Positions 1 through 9,248 are shown, numbered from the stretch's first letter. The stretch is 16,031 nucleotides of DNA from Funneliformis mosseae (GCA_910592005.1 CAJVPP010002164.1:1-16031), one strand, 5' to 3'. Notes: generated from the sequence alone by a model not told the origin. Numbers and translations: made by a program.

Positions 1-80
1 TTTATTTAGTATTTGAGATCTGAAAATAAAAATAAAATTTTAAATAAAATCAATGTTATTATTATTTATTATATATAATT

Positions 81-272
81 GCGGGTATAGCTGTTATAGG
101 TAGTCTAACTAGGTGGCAACTGATGGGGATGTGCTTCTAGTGCTGGGTTGCTGTACCCCTTAACTGTGGATCAGAGACTTTAAAGGCTAGCTTCGAGGGT
201 AACATTAACTTGTTAACAAGTTTTCCTCTAGCGGGGCCTTAAGCCGCCGCACATTAATAGAAAAAAAAAAAA
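81..272 (+). mobile_element. GC-rich island ending in an A-tract; probable 3' tail of a 5'-truncated LINE or a SINE
   Basis: Positions 81-260 are sharply GC-richer than the flanks, which are almost pure A/T on the left. The island ends in 12 consecutive A residues at 261-272. A non-coding GC-rich block followed by poly(A) on the same strand is the usual signature of a retroposed 3' end. No frame through it is convincingly coding, so a LINE 3' UTR or a SINE are both possible. Only weak A-box-like (TGGCAACTGATGG, about 113-125) and B-box-like (GCTTCGAGG, about 189-197) matches exist, and their spacing is wide, so a tRNA-derived SINE is not well supported. I found no convincing target-site duplication. 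A link to the LINE at the right end of the window is inference only, since that copy's 3' end is not present here. Confidence 0.5.
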
Positions 273-620
273 TCATCCTTTTTTAGAAGTAACACTACCC
301 ATTTTAAGAGTTTTCATTTTGAGAAAAAATCTCATTATACTACCCTTTATAGTATACTGTAAGATAGCTTTTAAGAATCAAAATTCAAAAGCATGTGTTG
401 TGATTACATAAATTTCGAGATATGTTGGACATCGGGTTTGGTCTATTTGGTTCGAAATCTGTTTCATTCCAAGATTTATTTACAATTGCCAATTGCGTGT
501 AACTCTCACTATTGGGGTAAATATGATTTTCTCATGATTTTTATAAGCCGAAGATATGTACAGTATCAACGTAAATTCATATATAATTGATAGCTTTCTG
601 CTTTCGATTCACTGTAAAAC
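273..620 (+). promoter_or_regulatory. Upstream region and 5' leader of the GTPase gene
   Basis: This AT-rich interval separates the A-tract from the GTPase start codon. It contains TATA-like strings (TTTATAGTATA, about 347-357) and an inverted CCAAT pentamer (ATTGG, about 511-515). Neither can be tied to a transcription start from sequence alone. A 65-codon open frame at 393-590 is Cys/Phe/Tyr-rich, resembles nothing known, and is probably chance or a non-functional upstream ORF. The start codon context at 621 (A at -3, G at +4) is good for eukaryotic initiation. Confidence 0.3.
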
Positions 621-2423
621 ATGGTAAAAGAATTAAATGTATTGTTGCTTGGTGAGACTGGTGTAGGAAAGTCCACATTTATAAATGCTTTTGTTAACTA
701 TCTCAACTTTGAAACGTTAAATGATGCACTTTCCGGTGACATGGAGGTACTTATCCCATCCAAATTCACGACAATGGATAAAGAGTACAATATGCAAGAG
801 ATAAAAGTTGGAAATAAGGATTCAAACGAGAATGTAGATAATACCGGAATGTCAGCCACCCAGGGATGCCAGAGCTATAGCTTTCCTTTACACGATATTT
901 GTGTAACATTGATCGATACTCCCGGAATAGGAGACACCAGAGGAACAGAAAAAGATATGGAAAATTTCGAAAACATTCTTAAGTATATCAGTGATTACGA
1001 AGACCTGCATGGGATTTGTATCCTACTCAAACCCAATGATGCTCGATTGACTATTATATTTAGATTTTGCATACAAGAGTTATTATCACATCTGCACAAA
1101 AATGCTAAAGACAATATTGTCTTCTGTTTTACCAATTCTCGAGGAACGCTCTATCGTCCAGGAGATACATTACCAGCACTCAAAAAACAACTTCACTCTC
1201 TCAAAGAAAGATCCGGCGTTGAAATAAAAACGAATCAAGATACTATGTACTGCTTTGACAGTGAATCGTTTCGGTTCTTAGCGGCAACTAAAAATGGTAT
1301 TGAGTTCGATAAAATGGATGAACAAAGTTTCGCGGAGAGCTGGAAAAGATCTGTGATTGAATCGGAAAGACTCATCAAATCTCTAAGTTTGCGCGACCCT
1401 CATAAAGTCGAAGATACTTTAACACTCAACGGTGCCAGAAAAATAGTATTAAACCTTGCCAAACCTCTTGCACTTGCAGAAACACTCATCCAAGCAAATA
1501 TCGATTTGATTATCGTAAAACAAAAGGAGGTTAATAGCTGCAAAGAATCCATTCAGGATCTTAATAAGAAGCTGTTCATCACACAAAAAACGGTTGAGGA
1601 AATGAATTTAGGTTATCCAAGAACTGTGTGTACTAAATGTCGTACTGAAATTGTGGACGGAAAATTAATTTATAATGCACATTGCCATCCACACTGTTAT
1701 TTGACAGTTCCGTGTAATACTGTTAATAATGCAGCCTTGCAGAACTGTGCGGCTATCAGTAATGGCAAGTGTACCAAGTGTGGTTGCTCCTGGATGACTC
1801 ATATGCATTACGTCTGGGATGTTAAGTTCGTTAATAAAGACGTCGTTGATAAAAGCGTGCAAGACCTTATCAAAAATAAGCAATCATTTCAAGAGTCAAA
1901 GGCATTGTTCTTAAAAAATATTCAACAGAGACGCACCCAGCTGGAAAATGAACAAAAGAAAATAACCGAAATTAACGTCAAATTCGCAAAATTTCTAAGG
2001 CAGAGCGCAATAGCTACTTTCAATGACGCATATGCCGATTATCTAGATCATTTTATTCGCGAAGAAAAAGTCAAAAAGAATATTGATCGTGCTAACTATA
2101 ATGATGCCTTCCTCGAAAGACTCGAACAATCGAAAAAAGAATATCTGGAAAAGGTAAAGGTTATTAAGAAAGCAACTGAGATCAGTAATCCTTCCGAAAC
2201 TCCAATCTCGCCAAATGATATAGTGAATCTTGAAAAAGAATTGTATCATTTAAAACTCAATGGCGAAGAACTAAAAAATTTGAAAAATATTTCGATCCAT
2301 GGTCAAAAAAATGCATTCAAGCACCATAAAAAAAATGTCAATCTCCCTCCTAAGAAATCATTTTTATCTTTCTCTTATTTCAACAGAAACCCTTCTGATT
2401 CTGATATTATGAAGAAATCTTGA
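621..2423 (+). CDS. AIG1/GIMAP-like P-loop GTPase with C-terminal Cys/His zinc-cluster module (600 aa)
   Basis: This is an intact single-exon protein predicted to bind GTP; its cellular role is unknown. Visible motifs are the G1 P-loop GETGVGKST (residues 11-19), a candidate G2 threonine in SATQGC (T80, placed like the SVTKxC of GIMAPs), and G3 DTPGIGDTRG (99-108). A divergent G4 reads TNSRGT (171-176) instead of N/TKxD, and a G5-like CFDSESFR covers 211-218. Residues 337-396 form a dense Cys/His module: CxxC (337, 340), HCHPHC (354-359), C365, C376, CxxCxC (384, 387, 389) and HxH (394, 396), probably binding zinc. Charged, probably coiled-coil helices flank it (about 285-330, 410-455, 480-520). 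The C-terminal 50 residues are Lys/Ser-rich. The start is supported by the P-loop falling 11 residues in, as usual for such GTPases, and by a good initiation context. There is no signal peptide or membrane segment. By family knowledge, relatives are multi-copy in Glomeromycotina and occur in some animals. The family call is firm; the function is not. Confidence 0.9.
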   Translation: MVKELNVLLLGETGVGKSTFINAFVNYLNFETLNDALSGDMEVLIPSKFTTMDKEYNMQEIKVGNKDSNENVDNTGMSATQGCQSYSFPLHDICVTLIDTPGIGDTRGTEKDMENFENILKYISDYEDLHGICILLKPNDARLTIIFRFCIQELLSHLHKNAKDNIVFCFTNSRGTLYRPGDTLPALKKQLHSLKERSGVEIKTNQDTMYCFDSESFRFLAATKNGIEFDKMDEQSFAESWKRSVIESERLIKSLSLRDPHKVEDTLTLNGARKIVLNLAKPLALAETLIQANIDLIIVKQKEVNSCKESIQDLNKKLFITQKTVEEMNLGYPRTVCTKCRTEIVDGKLIYNAHCHPHCYLTVPCNTVNNAALQNCAAISNGKCTKCGCSWMTHMHYVWDVKFVNKDVVDKSVQDLIKNKQSFQESKALFLKNIQQRRTQLENEQKKITEINVKFAKFLRQSAIATFNDAYADYLDHFIREEKVKKNIDRANYNDAFLERLEQSKKEYLEKVKVIKKATEISNPSETPISPNDIVNLEKELYHLKLNGEELKNLKNISIHGQKNAFKHHKKNVNLPPKKSFLSFSYFNRNPSDSDIMKKS

Positions 2424-2633
2424 AGTTTCTTTTTCCTATTGTATTGCCTTATCTCATTCTCAATTTTTTAGTTCATTTTTTTTAGTGAAATAGGGTTTTA
2501 GAATCAAGTATAATTATTTTTTTTTGTTTTTCAAAATTTATTCATTAGCAATTCCCTTGGGCTCCTTTTAATTTGTTAAAATTTTTATACTCTTTCTATA
2601 TTAAATATGTATTGTTTCAAAGTATCAAAACGA

Positions 2634-2651
2634 AATAAACTATGAAATAAA
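2634..2651 (+). promoter_or_regulatory. Candidate polyadenylation signals of the GTPase gene
   Basis: Two AATAAA hexamers occur at 2634-2639 and 2646-2651, about 210-225 bases after the TGA stop. They are the first canonical hexamers downstream. In such AT-rich DNA AATAAA arises often by chance, so this is only a plausible placement of the mRNA 3' end. Confidence 0.35.
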
Positions 2652-3137
2652 AATTTATAAAATGAATCTATCACGTTAATAATTTTATTTATCAAATTGA
2701 TTGTTTTTGTGATCATGTTATTGATTAATCAATCACATGGAAAAAATAACCATAACACGAGATCCATTTATTTTGTCGCACAATTTTCAAGCTTATGATT
2801 ATCCCAGACTCGAAATTTTCCACATTAAATATATCTTAAAGTCAATCATGACAAATAATACTAACAATAAATCTGATCAAAGTGAACACTTGATCAATTA
2901 TATGAAGTAATTTTTATAAGAAGAAGGATATAATAGCTATTCAGAAAATCTCAGTATTAATACTGCTTGATTCATATGAGTTATTATTACATTTCTGAAG
3001 AAAATAATACTGATACAGGAAAAATTTGACATCAATGACAACCCTATTTTAGCAATAGAGTGGTATAAAACACATATTTGGTAGAATAAAAGTAAAGAAA
3101 CTTTGGTTTACTGAAGAGAAGATTTCTATTATGTTCA
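2652..3137. other. AT-rich intergenic stretch, no intact gene
   Basis: No open frame of useful length was found. A small palindromic string (TTGATTAATCAA, about 2733-2744) is present. CpG disappears after about 2813. The right part may continue the minus-strand relic annotated at 3138-3284 in shifted frames, but stops are frequent and I cannot support exons there. Confidence 0.5.
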
Positions 3138-3284
3138 AAGGTTTTCTTCAACAATTGCATAAAGTTTCATAAAAAATTCAGCTGACACAGACCAATATTC
3201 ATATCTAGTATCAGTTAATAAATCTACATTTTTTGTATATATGATATGACTCAGCAAAATTCTTCTGAGTTGATGATCACTACT
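3138..3284 (-). pseudogene. Coding relic of unknown family (49 open codons, minus strand)
   Basis: Read on the minus strand from 3284 to 3138 there are 49 codons without a stop, bounded by TAA and TGA. The peptide is mixed and protein-like rather than the Phe/Ile/Lys/Asn mix expected of random AT-rich DNA. It opens with SSDHQLRRILLSHI and later contains TRYEYWSVSAEFF. I do not recognise the family. It could be one exon of a decayed gene, possibly related to the larger relic at 9549-11580. A run of this length in DNA this AT-rich is unlikely at any one place but not rare across the window, so confidence is low. Confidence 0.3.
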
Positions 3285-3287
3285 TTA

Positions 3288-4454
3288 AACTGATTGTATT
3301 ATCTTATATCTTACCTTCTAAAATTTCTTTTAGAATAATACCATTATTTTATTATTTCTAATAATAATTCATTTATTTTTATTCATTTATTTAATGAAAA
3401 TATTAATTTATTACATATTTTTTTACCTTCTTATACAATTAGCTTTGCAGGTTTAAAATCTATTTTTACCTAATTTCTTTGTAATTCTTATTTTTTAAAT
3501 CAATTACTTCAGATTTTCTAAATAAATAAGATCAAATAAATCAATCAATTCTTATATTTATTGCTAATTAGTAATGAAATCATTTCATTTATTAAATTAA
3601 CTACAGTATTATTTATTATCTATACATTTAACTAGATCTACTAATTTATTTTCTAATATATTGATCTTCTTTTTAAGTTTTTCATATTAAGAATAATAGT
3701 TTTTCAATTTTTTCTAATATTTTAATTTGTTTAAAAAATATATTATTAAATATCAGTTATTTTCATTTGATTATTTTCATGATATATTATATATGCTATA
3801 TTTTCAGATTAAAAAATAAAATTAATTATTAAGATCTACCTTACTAAATATGTGATTAGTTTTTATCAACTAGTTTGAATGACTTTATTTAATCATAAAA
3901 TTCACCTTTTTTTTTAAATTAATTATAGTATTATTTTTTGTAAAATAGATATTTATTAAGACTATACCTTAAGGATTTTTTATTATAATTATAACATTTA
4001 ATAAATTTTTTAACTATATAATATAATCATAAATATAACTTCTAATTTATACAAATATTTAAAAAGAAGTGGTTTATTATTTTCAAAATGAAATTTTTTT
4101 TTAAAAATATACTTAAGAATATAATTTTAGGTTTTCTAGATTTTTTACTTTTTTAAAAGTTATTGCTTTTTGAATTCATATAAATAATTGTCTAATCTAT
4201 TTCTTATTCTTTTTTAGTAATTTAAACTTCTGAAAATTGTTTTATTAATCAAGTTTTTTGTATAATCTGTTATATTATCATTAAATATATTTAAATTTTT
4301 AGTTTTAGTAATGTAGATATAGAGTATGATTATTATAACAGTTAAAATTTATTTATCAGGTGTATTAAATATTATACAAATTAAGTTTCTTTTTAATTGA
4401 TTATAAAAAGTAAAATGAATAATCCATTCTTTTATTTTTATATTTTAAAGGTCT
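3288..4454. other. Extremely AT-rich, CpG-free desert
   Basis: No gene, RNA gene or clear repeat was seen. The stretch consists of short A and T runs and lies within a longer interval (about 2813-4730) in which reading every line finds no CpG on either strand. It could be the remains of older transposons, but nothing is recognisable. Confidence 0.6.
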
Positions 4455-6530
4455 TAAGATTAATATATAAGAGAATAAATACTCCATAATTCTAAAATAT
4501 ATGCATAATAATTATTAAATAAATTCCTAATATTTAGATATTGTAATGTAATTTTAAAACAAATTATGTAAATTAGTTAAAGGTGATTTTTTAGTTTAAT
4601 TATAATAACTAAGCTTCTATTATAGGTTACACTATAATAGCTATAAGTTTAGATCTTAATTAAGACTTAAAACTTGATAATTTTTACAAAAACTTTATTA
4701 TAATTAAATATATAGACAGATATACTAATATACGTTAGTAATTAATCAATTAATTTATTGATTAATATTAATTATGCTTAAATACTAAACTTTGCAAAAT
4801 AAGTGAATGTAAATAAAATTAAAAATTGATAAAAACTTAGCCTTTACTAATAGGTCTATAATAGATATTATCTCACGTCTTCAAATTTAAGGTTTTTATA
4901 CAAATAAGAAAGTAGTTAATTAATAATTAGTAAATTAGATACTTTATATTACACAGTAATTATTTAATCAAGCTGTTACTTAGAAAAGAGATCAGGTTTA
5001 GTTTCTAAATGAATTTGATAATATGAGTATGATAATTATCTATCTTTCTGAGTTTTATATAAATAATAATTCCTAGAACATAAGCCTTATAAGATTATTT
5101 TGTCTAAACCTTTTTGATAATATATTAGAATACTCTAATAATAGATAAAAATCAAAATGATTCTAATTAGTATTAATAAGAATAGAGAAATGATAATCTC
5201 TATAACTAAAAATGATCCTTCTATTCAAATTTAATAGTAGTTTAGAAATTAGAAATCTTAAGGCTTAATATCTTAAATAATTAGTTTAGATACTAATCTT
5301 TAGACTATATTTTAGACAGATTCTGATTAGAATTTAGATCTAACTATAATCTAAAAAGATTTATGATTAGCGTCAGAAGCAACTTATAAAAAAATATATA
5401 ATCATTTAATAGATTCTCTAATATTTGTATACTGAAAATTAAAAAAATATATAAATTATTATGATAATAATAAATAATAATTGAGTTCTATTATAAATTA
5501 TACTATAATAGTTATTAGTATTTCAGGCAAAACTAGTTTCGCCAATTTGATTTGCAAAAATCTTTCCAAATTTAGGGTTTCGGAAGTTTCAGATAGTTTC
5601 AGATCATAGAAAAATTCTCTGGGCGAAACGTTTCAGATGTTGAAAAATAGTTTCGCCTGAAACACTAATAGCTATAGATTCATATTTCAGTTGAAGTATA
5701 AAATTGTATAATTTTTATAAGAATTTATTATGATTGAATATATAAATATATATATTAACTAATATATATTAAAATTAGTTGATCAATCTATTAATTGATA
5801 TTAATTATACTTAAATACTAAATATGAAGAATAGTATAAATAAAATTAAGAATCAATAAAAATTTGACTTTCACTTATAGATCTGTAATGAATACTATCT
5901 TATATTTTCAAATTTAGAGATTTTTACACAAATAAGAAAATAGTTAATCAGTGATTAATAAACTAATTATCTTTAAATAACTATAATAATAATAGATTAT
6001 ATTACATTATCATATCATAGTACTATTTAATCAAATTATCACTTAGAATAAAAATTAGGTTCAATTTTTTGATAAGTTTGATGATATAGCTATGATAGTA
6101 ACCTAAATTTCTAAATTTTATATAGGATTATAACTTTTAGAATATAAGTCTTATAAGATTATTTAATTTAAGTCTTCTTAATTATATATTAAATACTCTA
6201 ATAATAGGTAGAGATCATAGTAATTTTAATTGGTATTGATAAGAATAAGAAAGTAATGATTTTTATAGTTGAAAGTAATCTCTCAATCTAAATTTAATAG
6301 TAATTCTGAGAGTTTAGAGATCTCAAGACTTAGATTCTAGATATTTATAATCTAGTAACAATTTTTAAATAGTATTAATCAGATAGATTTTAGTTAGATC
6401 TTGAGTCTAATTATAATTTCAAAAGTTTAAATTAGTATAAGAAATAACCAGTAGTATGCATATAATTAAATAGTTTTCTAGTATTTAGATATTAAAACTT
6501 AAAAAACAAATTATATAAATCAGTTACTTA
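4455..6530. repeat. Tandem repeat of about 871 bp: partial, full and MITE-interrupted copies
   Basis: Three diverged head-to-tail copies can be aligned by eye. A partial leading copy (about 4455-4614) matches the ends of the other two around the string TAATATTTAGATATT (compare about 4528-4542 with the TAGTATTTAGATATT end of copy 2). Copy 1 runs 4615-5485, and copy 2 runs from 5486 to about 6530. The start TTCTATTATA recurs at 4615 and 5486, giving the 871-bp period. Other shared landmarks are CAAATAAGAA at 4901 and 5929, and CTTATAAGATTATTT at 5086 and 6150. Copy 2 also carries the MITE at 5516-5667 and about 35 extra bases near 5960-6000. In several aligned stretches nearly all substitutions are transitions. 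No intact ORF is present. The unit may be a decayed transposon or a non-coding satellite-like repeat. Outer limits are approximate. Confidence 0.75.
5508..5675. mobile_element. 152-bp hAT-type MITE (5516-5667) with 8-bp target duplication
   Basis: The element runs 5516-5667. The left end TAGTATTTCAGGCAAAACTA and the right end, read on the opposite strand as TAGTGTTTCAGGCGAAACTA, are terminal inverted repeats that match at 18 of 20 positions; both mismatches are A/G. Flanks are ATAGTTAT (5508-5515) and ATAGCTAT (5668-5675), an 8-bp target duplication with one T/C difference that fits the nTnnnnAn pattern typical of hAT elements. The TAGNG terminus also fits hAT. The paralogous position in repeat copy 1 (about 4631-4638) has a single ATAGCTAT, so it serves as an empty site. 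The interior is non-coding, with repeated GTTTC(A/G)-type strings and five CpGs, unlike its CpG-poor surroundings, suggesting a younger insertion. Movement would have depended on a transposase encoded elsewhere. Confidence 0.88.
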
Positions 6531-6778
6531 TATAATTCAATTATATAATAATAAAGAGGAATTATGTATAAATTTAATATTTAAAATAAATAATAGGTTT
6601 GTTCTAATTCTTAGCAAATTTATTAATTTATAATTAATTATTTTTAGAAATTATAAAAAATATAATACTTATTTTAATAAATTAATATACTCATTTAATA
6701 ATTAATTAAGAAAAAAAGTAAATAAAAAATTAAAAGAGAAATTAATAAAATAAATCAGAAAAAATGTATAATTGATAA
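6531..6778. other. AT-rich spacer between the tandem repeat and the second MITE
   Basis: No gene or convincing repeat was seen. Weak similarity of 6531-6560 to the repeat-unit start may mark a third, truncated copy, but the match is too short to support. Confidence 0.45.
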
Positions 6779-6980
6779 TACAGTCAATTCTCTCTAAATG
6801 CACACTCTCTAAATATATACATTATATATTTTCTTTCTAAATGTATGTACTCGTTTGTTTCTAAGTATATAAAAATTATATAAAAAATCTTTTTTTTAAA
6901 TACACATCCTCTTTAAATGCATACTTTTTTAAAATTTTCATTATAGTTCTAAGGAGTGCATTTAAAAAGAGTTGACTGTA
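6779..6980. mobile_element. 198-bp MITE (6781-6978), Tc1/mariner-pogo type, with TA target duplication
   Basis: The left end (6781-6803) reads CAGTCAATTCTC then TCTAAATGCAC; the right end, reverse-complemented (6956-6978), reads CAGTCAACTCTT then TTTAAATGCAC. That is 20 of 23 identical, and all three differences are C/T. TA dinucleotides flank both ends (6779-6780 and 6979-6980), the target duplication of the Tc1/mariner/pogo superfamily. The interior is non-coding and AT-rich. It carries several degenerate subterminal copies of a CTAAATGYAYAC-like string (about 6792, 6808, 6836, 6859, 6897, 6911), which are candidate transposase-binding repeats. Only one CpG remains (about 6852), so it may be older than the MITE at 5516. 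Confidence 0.85.
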
Positions 6981-7251
6981 TATATTTTAAAGAATGCTAA
7001 TAGATTATTAAATAACTAAAGAAATAATAATTAAAATGAAAAGAAATATTATAGATTATAAAGAAATGATAATTTTAAAATAATTGAATAGAAGGTCTAA
7101 TATGAAAATCTTAAAGAAATCAGAATAAGAAATTAAATAATTTATCTGAAGCTTTAGCTGAAAGATATATATAATTAAATATGCTTTATATATATAATAT
7201 CTATTCTATTATATGATCTACCAAATAAATATACTTACAGTTAATTAAATA
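6981..7251. other. AT-rich spacer, nothing recognised
   Basis: The stretch consists of short A/T runs, including a TATATATAAT-type run near 7188-7199. No ORF, inverted repeat or RNA signature could be supported. Confidence 0.5.
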
Positions 7252-7670
7252 TTAAACTTATTAAACTCAAAAATAAAATATATAGAAAGCAGTCAGTAAA
7301 AAAGGAAGAAATCTACTTTTTAGTCAAAACTTTTTTATTGGTTCACTCTGCTGATCATGATTATGTGAACAAAACTAGCTTAATAACTAAAATTACTTAA
7401 AATTTATAGTTTTCTATTAATCGAAATGATATTATAAGAATTTGATGACCTCTCTTATCATTTTATATTAAAATTCATTATTTACTAAAATCTGATAAAT
7501 TAGAAGAAGGAGAAAAAGAGCAATTGTTCTTTTCAAGTTAATTATATCTGAAAATCTTTGATATAAAAAAATTAGTCTATTTATGTAGGCTGAAAGATAT
7601 TGAAGGCTATAGTGAGAAAAATTCTTTGTTTATGTTAATAAATCTTTATTGCAAATCAAATTTTTTATAT
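7252..7670 (+). pseudogene. Coding relic with a possible SAP-like segment (plus strand)
   Basis: One plus-strand frame (codons starting at positions divisible by 3) reads through this stretch with five stops in about 140 codons, fewer than I would expect by chance at this composition. An early run contains VHSADHDYVNKTS. A later run, KLEEGEKEQ, leads into IKKLVYLCRLKDIEGYS (about 7560-7610), which resembles the helix-turn-helix pattern of SAP DNA-binding domains (L..LC....I.GYS..). If real, this is the remnant of a DNA-binding or transposon protein. The SAP resemblance is by eye and the gene is certainly broken. Confidence 0.3.
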
Positions 7671-8723
7671 AATAATTTTTTTTTGATTATAATTTAATTT
7701 ATTATTTAAATACAAAGTATAAAGTAAATAATTATTATTAATATAATAAATATAAATTTACTATACTATTTCTAGTTTATTATCTTCTAAATTATTTTAG
7801 CCAGATGCAAAAACTTTATGTTACATTTTAAAAAAAAAAGCATTTTACCCACTAATGTCAATTTTTAAAAAAAGAAATGAGGTATTCAGCATAAAAATAG
7901 GCATTTATTTACTTTTATTTCTAAGCAAGTTAAAAAAGAATTAGGAAATTTTATGCATTTTTTCTTCACATTTTATTGGATTTTCTACTTACAAAATTAT
8001 GGTATTGCTAAATATTTTGATATTTTATTTTTTTCAGAAAGTTACTTTTCTTTTTTTTATCAAGATAATTTGAAAATATTGCTTATATAAATATATGCTT
8101 AAATTACATTAAAAGAAAAATTACCGATTGTTATAAATGCATTTTTTATTGATTCATACTCATCATAAAGTTACGATTTTTTTAAAAACTTTTATCTTTG
8201 TAATAATTTGAGAGAGTTACAAAATTTTAAAATATCTATTTTATAGTTAATTAGCAAACTTATTATTAATCCAAATCAGATTTATCCAAATAATATCAAA
8301 ACTCTATTAAAAAATACCATTTTTCTACTTAATCAATGAGATCAAATGTCTTCCTATAGAAAGGTAGTTTAAAATGTTCAAAAATGTCTGTTAAAATGAC
8401 ATTTTCTATAAATATCTAATATAATATTACTAATAAATATAAACTATTGAATATCTTTACATTATTTGTGTTAGTGCTTGTATTCATAAAATCTTTTTCT
8501 TATTTTATTTCGAAAGTTATTGATATATTAGTTATAGTAGTTTTTAATCTTGTTAAAGTTATAAATTTCATTTTTTATTTTGTTAATTTCGTCTAAATAA
8601 TTTTTATTTAATTTTTTTTTAATTCTGAAATTTTTTAATTTTAATTCGCGATTTTGATTTTTTTTTAATTTTTAATTACAATTTTTTTTTAGATAATTAT
8701 TATTTTTTTTTATATTTACCTCT
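7671..8723. other. AT-rich intergenic region with a T-rich tract
   Basis: No gene was supported. It includes homopolymer runs (A10 near 7831-7840; T8-T9 runs near 8610-8710) and a markedly T-rich plus strand at about 8560-8720. This looks like low-complexity DNA. No inverted-repeat boundaries were found. Confidence 0.5.
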
Positions 8724-9248
8724 ACAACTAATTCAGGATTCAACCCAATTCCCAATTCTTATAATATATCCAAATACCAGTAAGATAAGTATTTTTATAG
8801 TAGAATAAGATAGAATATCATTATTCAATTTTACTTTGCTAGAATAGCATATATAGAGTTTGAAATATTAAGAATACAGAGCAGACTGGAGAATTTATAT
8901 ACTAATTTTATATTCATATTGTAAATAAATTCATGAGAATATAATGAAAAAATACTGAGGATAAATCTTTAACAATAGATTAATTATTTGAATTTATTAC
9001 AATATTAATATAATATATTAGAAACGCTAATATTAACAGATTATAAGATAAAAAACACAATATTAACTGGGACTTGCATACTGATACATAATTTCTTTAT
9101 CCCTATATTTTTAATAATATACTCTACCATATATTCTATGCTAACAATGCTTCTTTATGAGACTCCCACAGAGACCCTAACATGATACTTAAATCATATT
9201 ATCCTGTTCAAACTCTGGTCATTCTTCTAACCTATGATTTTGATGTGA
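8724..9248 (+). pseudogene. Possible coding relic, plus strand, nine internal stops
   Basis: A single plus-strand frame of 175 codons contains nine internal stops. It has two longer open runs, one with FYFARIAYIEFEILRIQ and one of 58 codons around TILTGTCILIHNF and TMLLYETPTETLT. The stop count is below chance expectation for this composition, but not dramatically. The family is not recognised. It ends just before the CpG-rich island at 9260. It could equally be chance, and I list it because it is the most protein-like text in an otherwise empty kilobase. Confidence 0.2.

Noticed and set aside
113..197. tRNA-type A and B boxes in the GC-rich island
   Set aside because: Only the TTCGA core and a loose A-box match exist, and the spacing (about 75 bases) is wide. 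Not enough to call a SINE or tRNA.
393..590. 65-codon open frame upstream of the GTPase
   Set aside because: Its residue content looks like translated non-coding AT-rich DNA, there is no recognisable motif, and it lies in the presumed leader or promoter. It is not supported as a gene.
1665..2249. Minus-strand open frames inside the GTPase gene (1665-1883, 2043-2249)
   Set aside because: They are shadows of the strongly supported plus-strand coding sequence.
2733..2744. Palindrome TTGATTAATCAA as an operator
   Set aside because: Short AT palindromes are expected by chance here, and no gene starts next to it.
4455..6530. CRISPR-like or short-period repeat array
   Set aside because: The period is about 871 bp with only two to three diverged copies. 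There are no short identical repeats with unique spacers.
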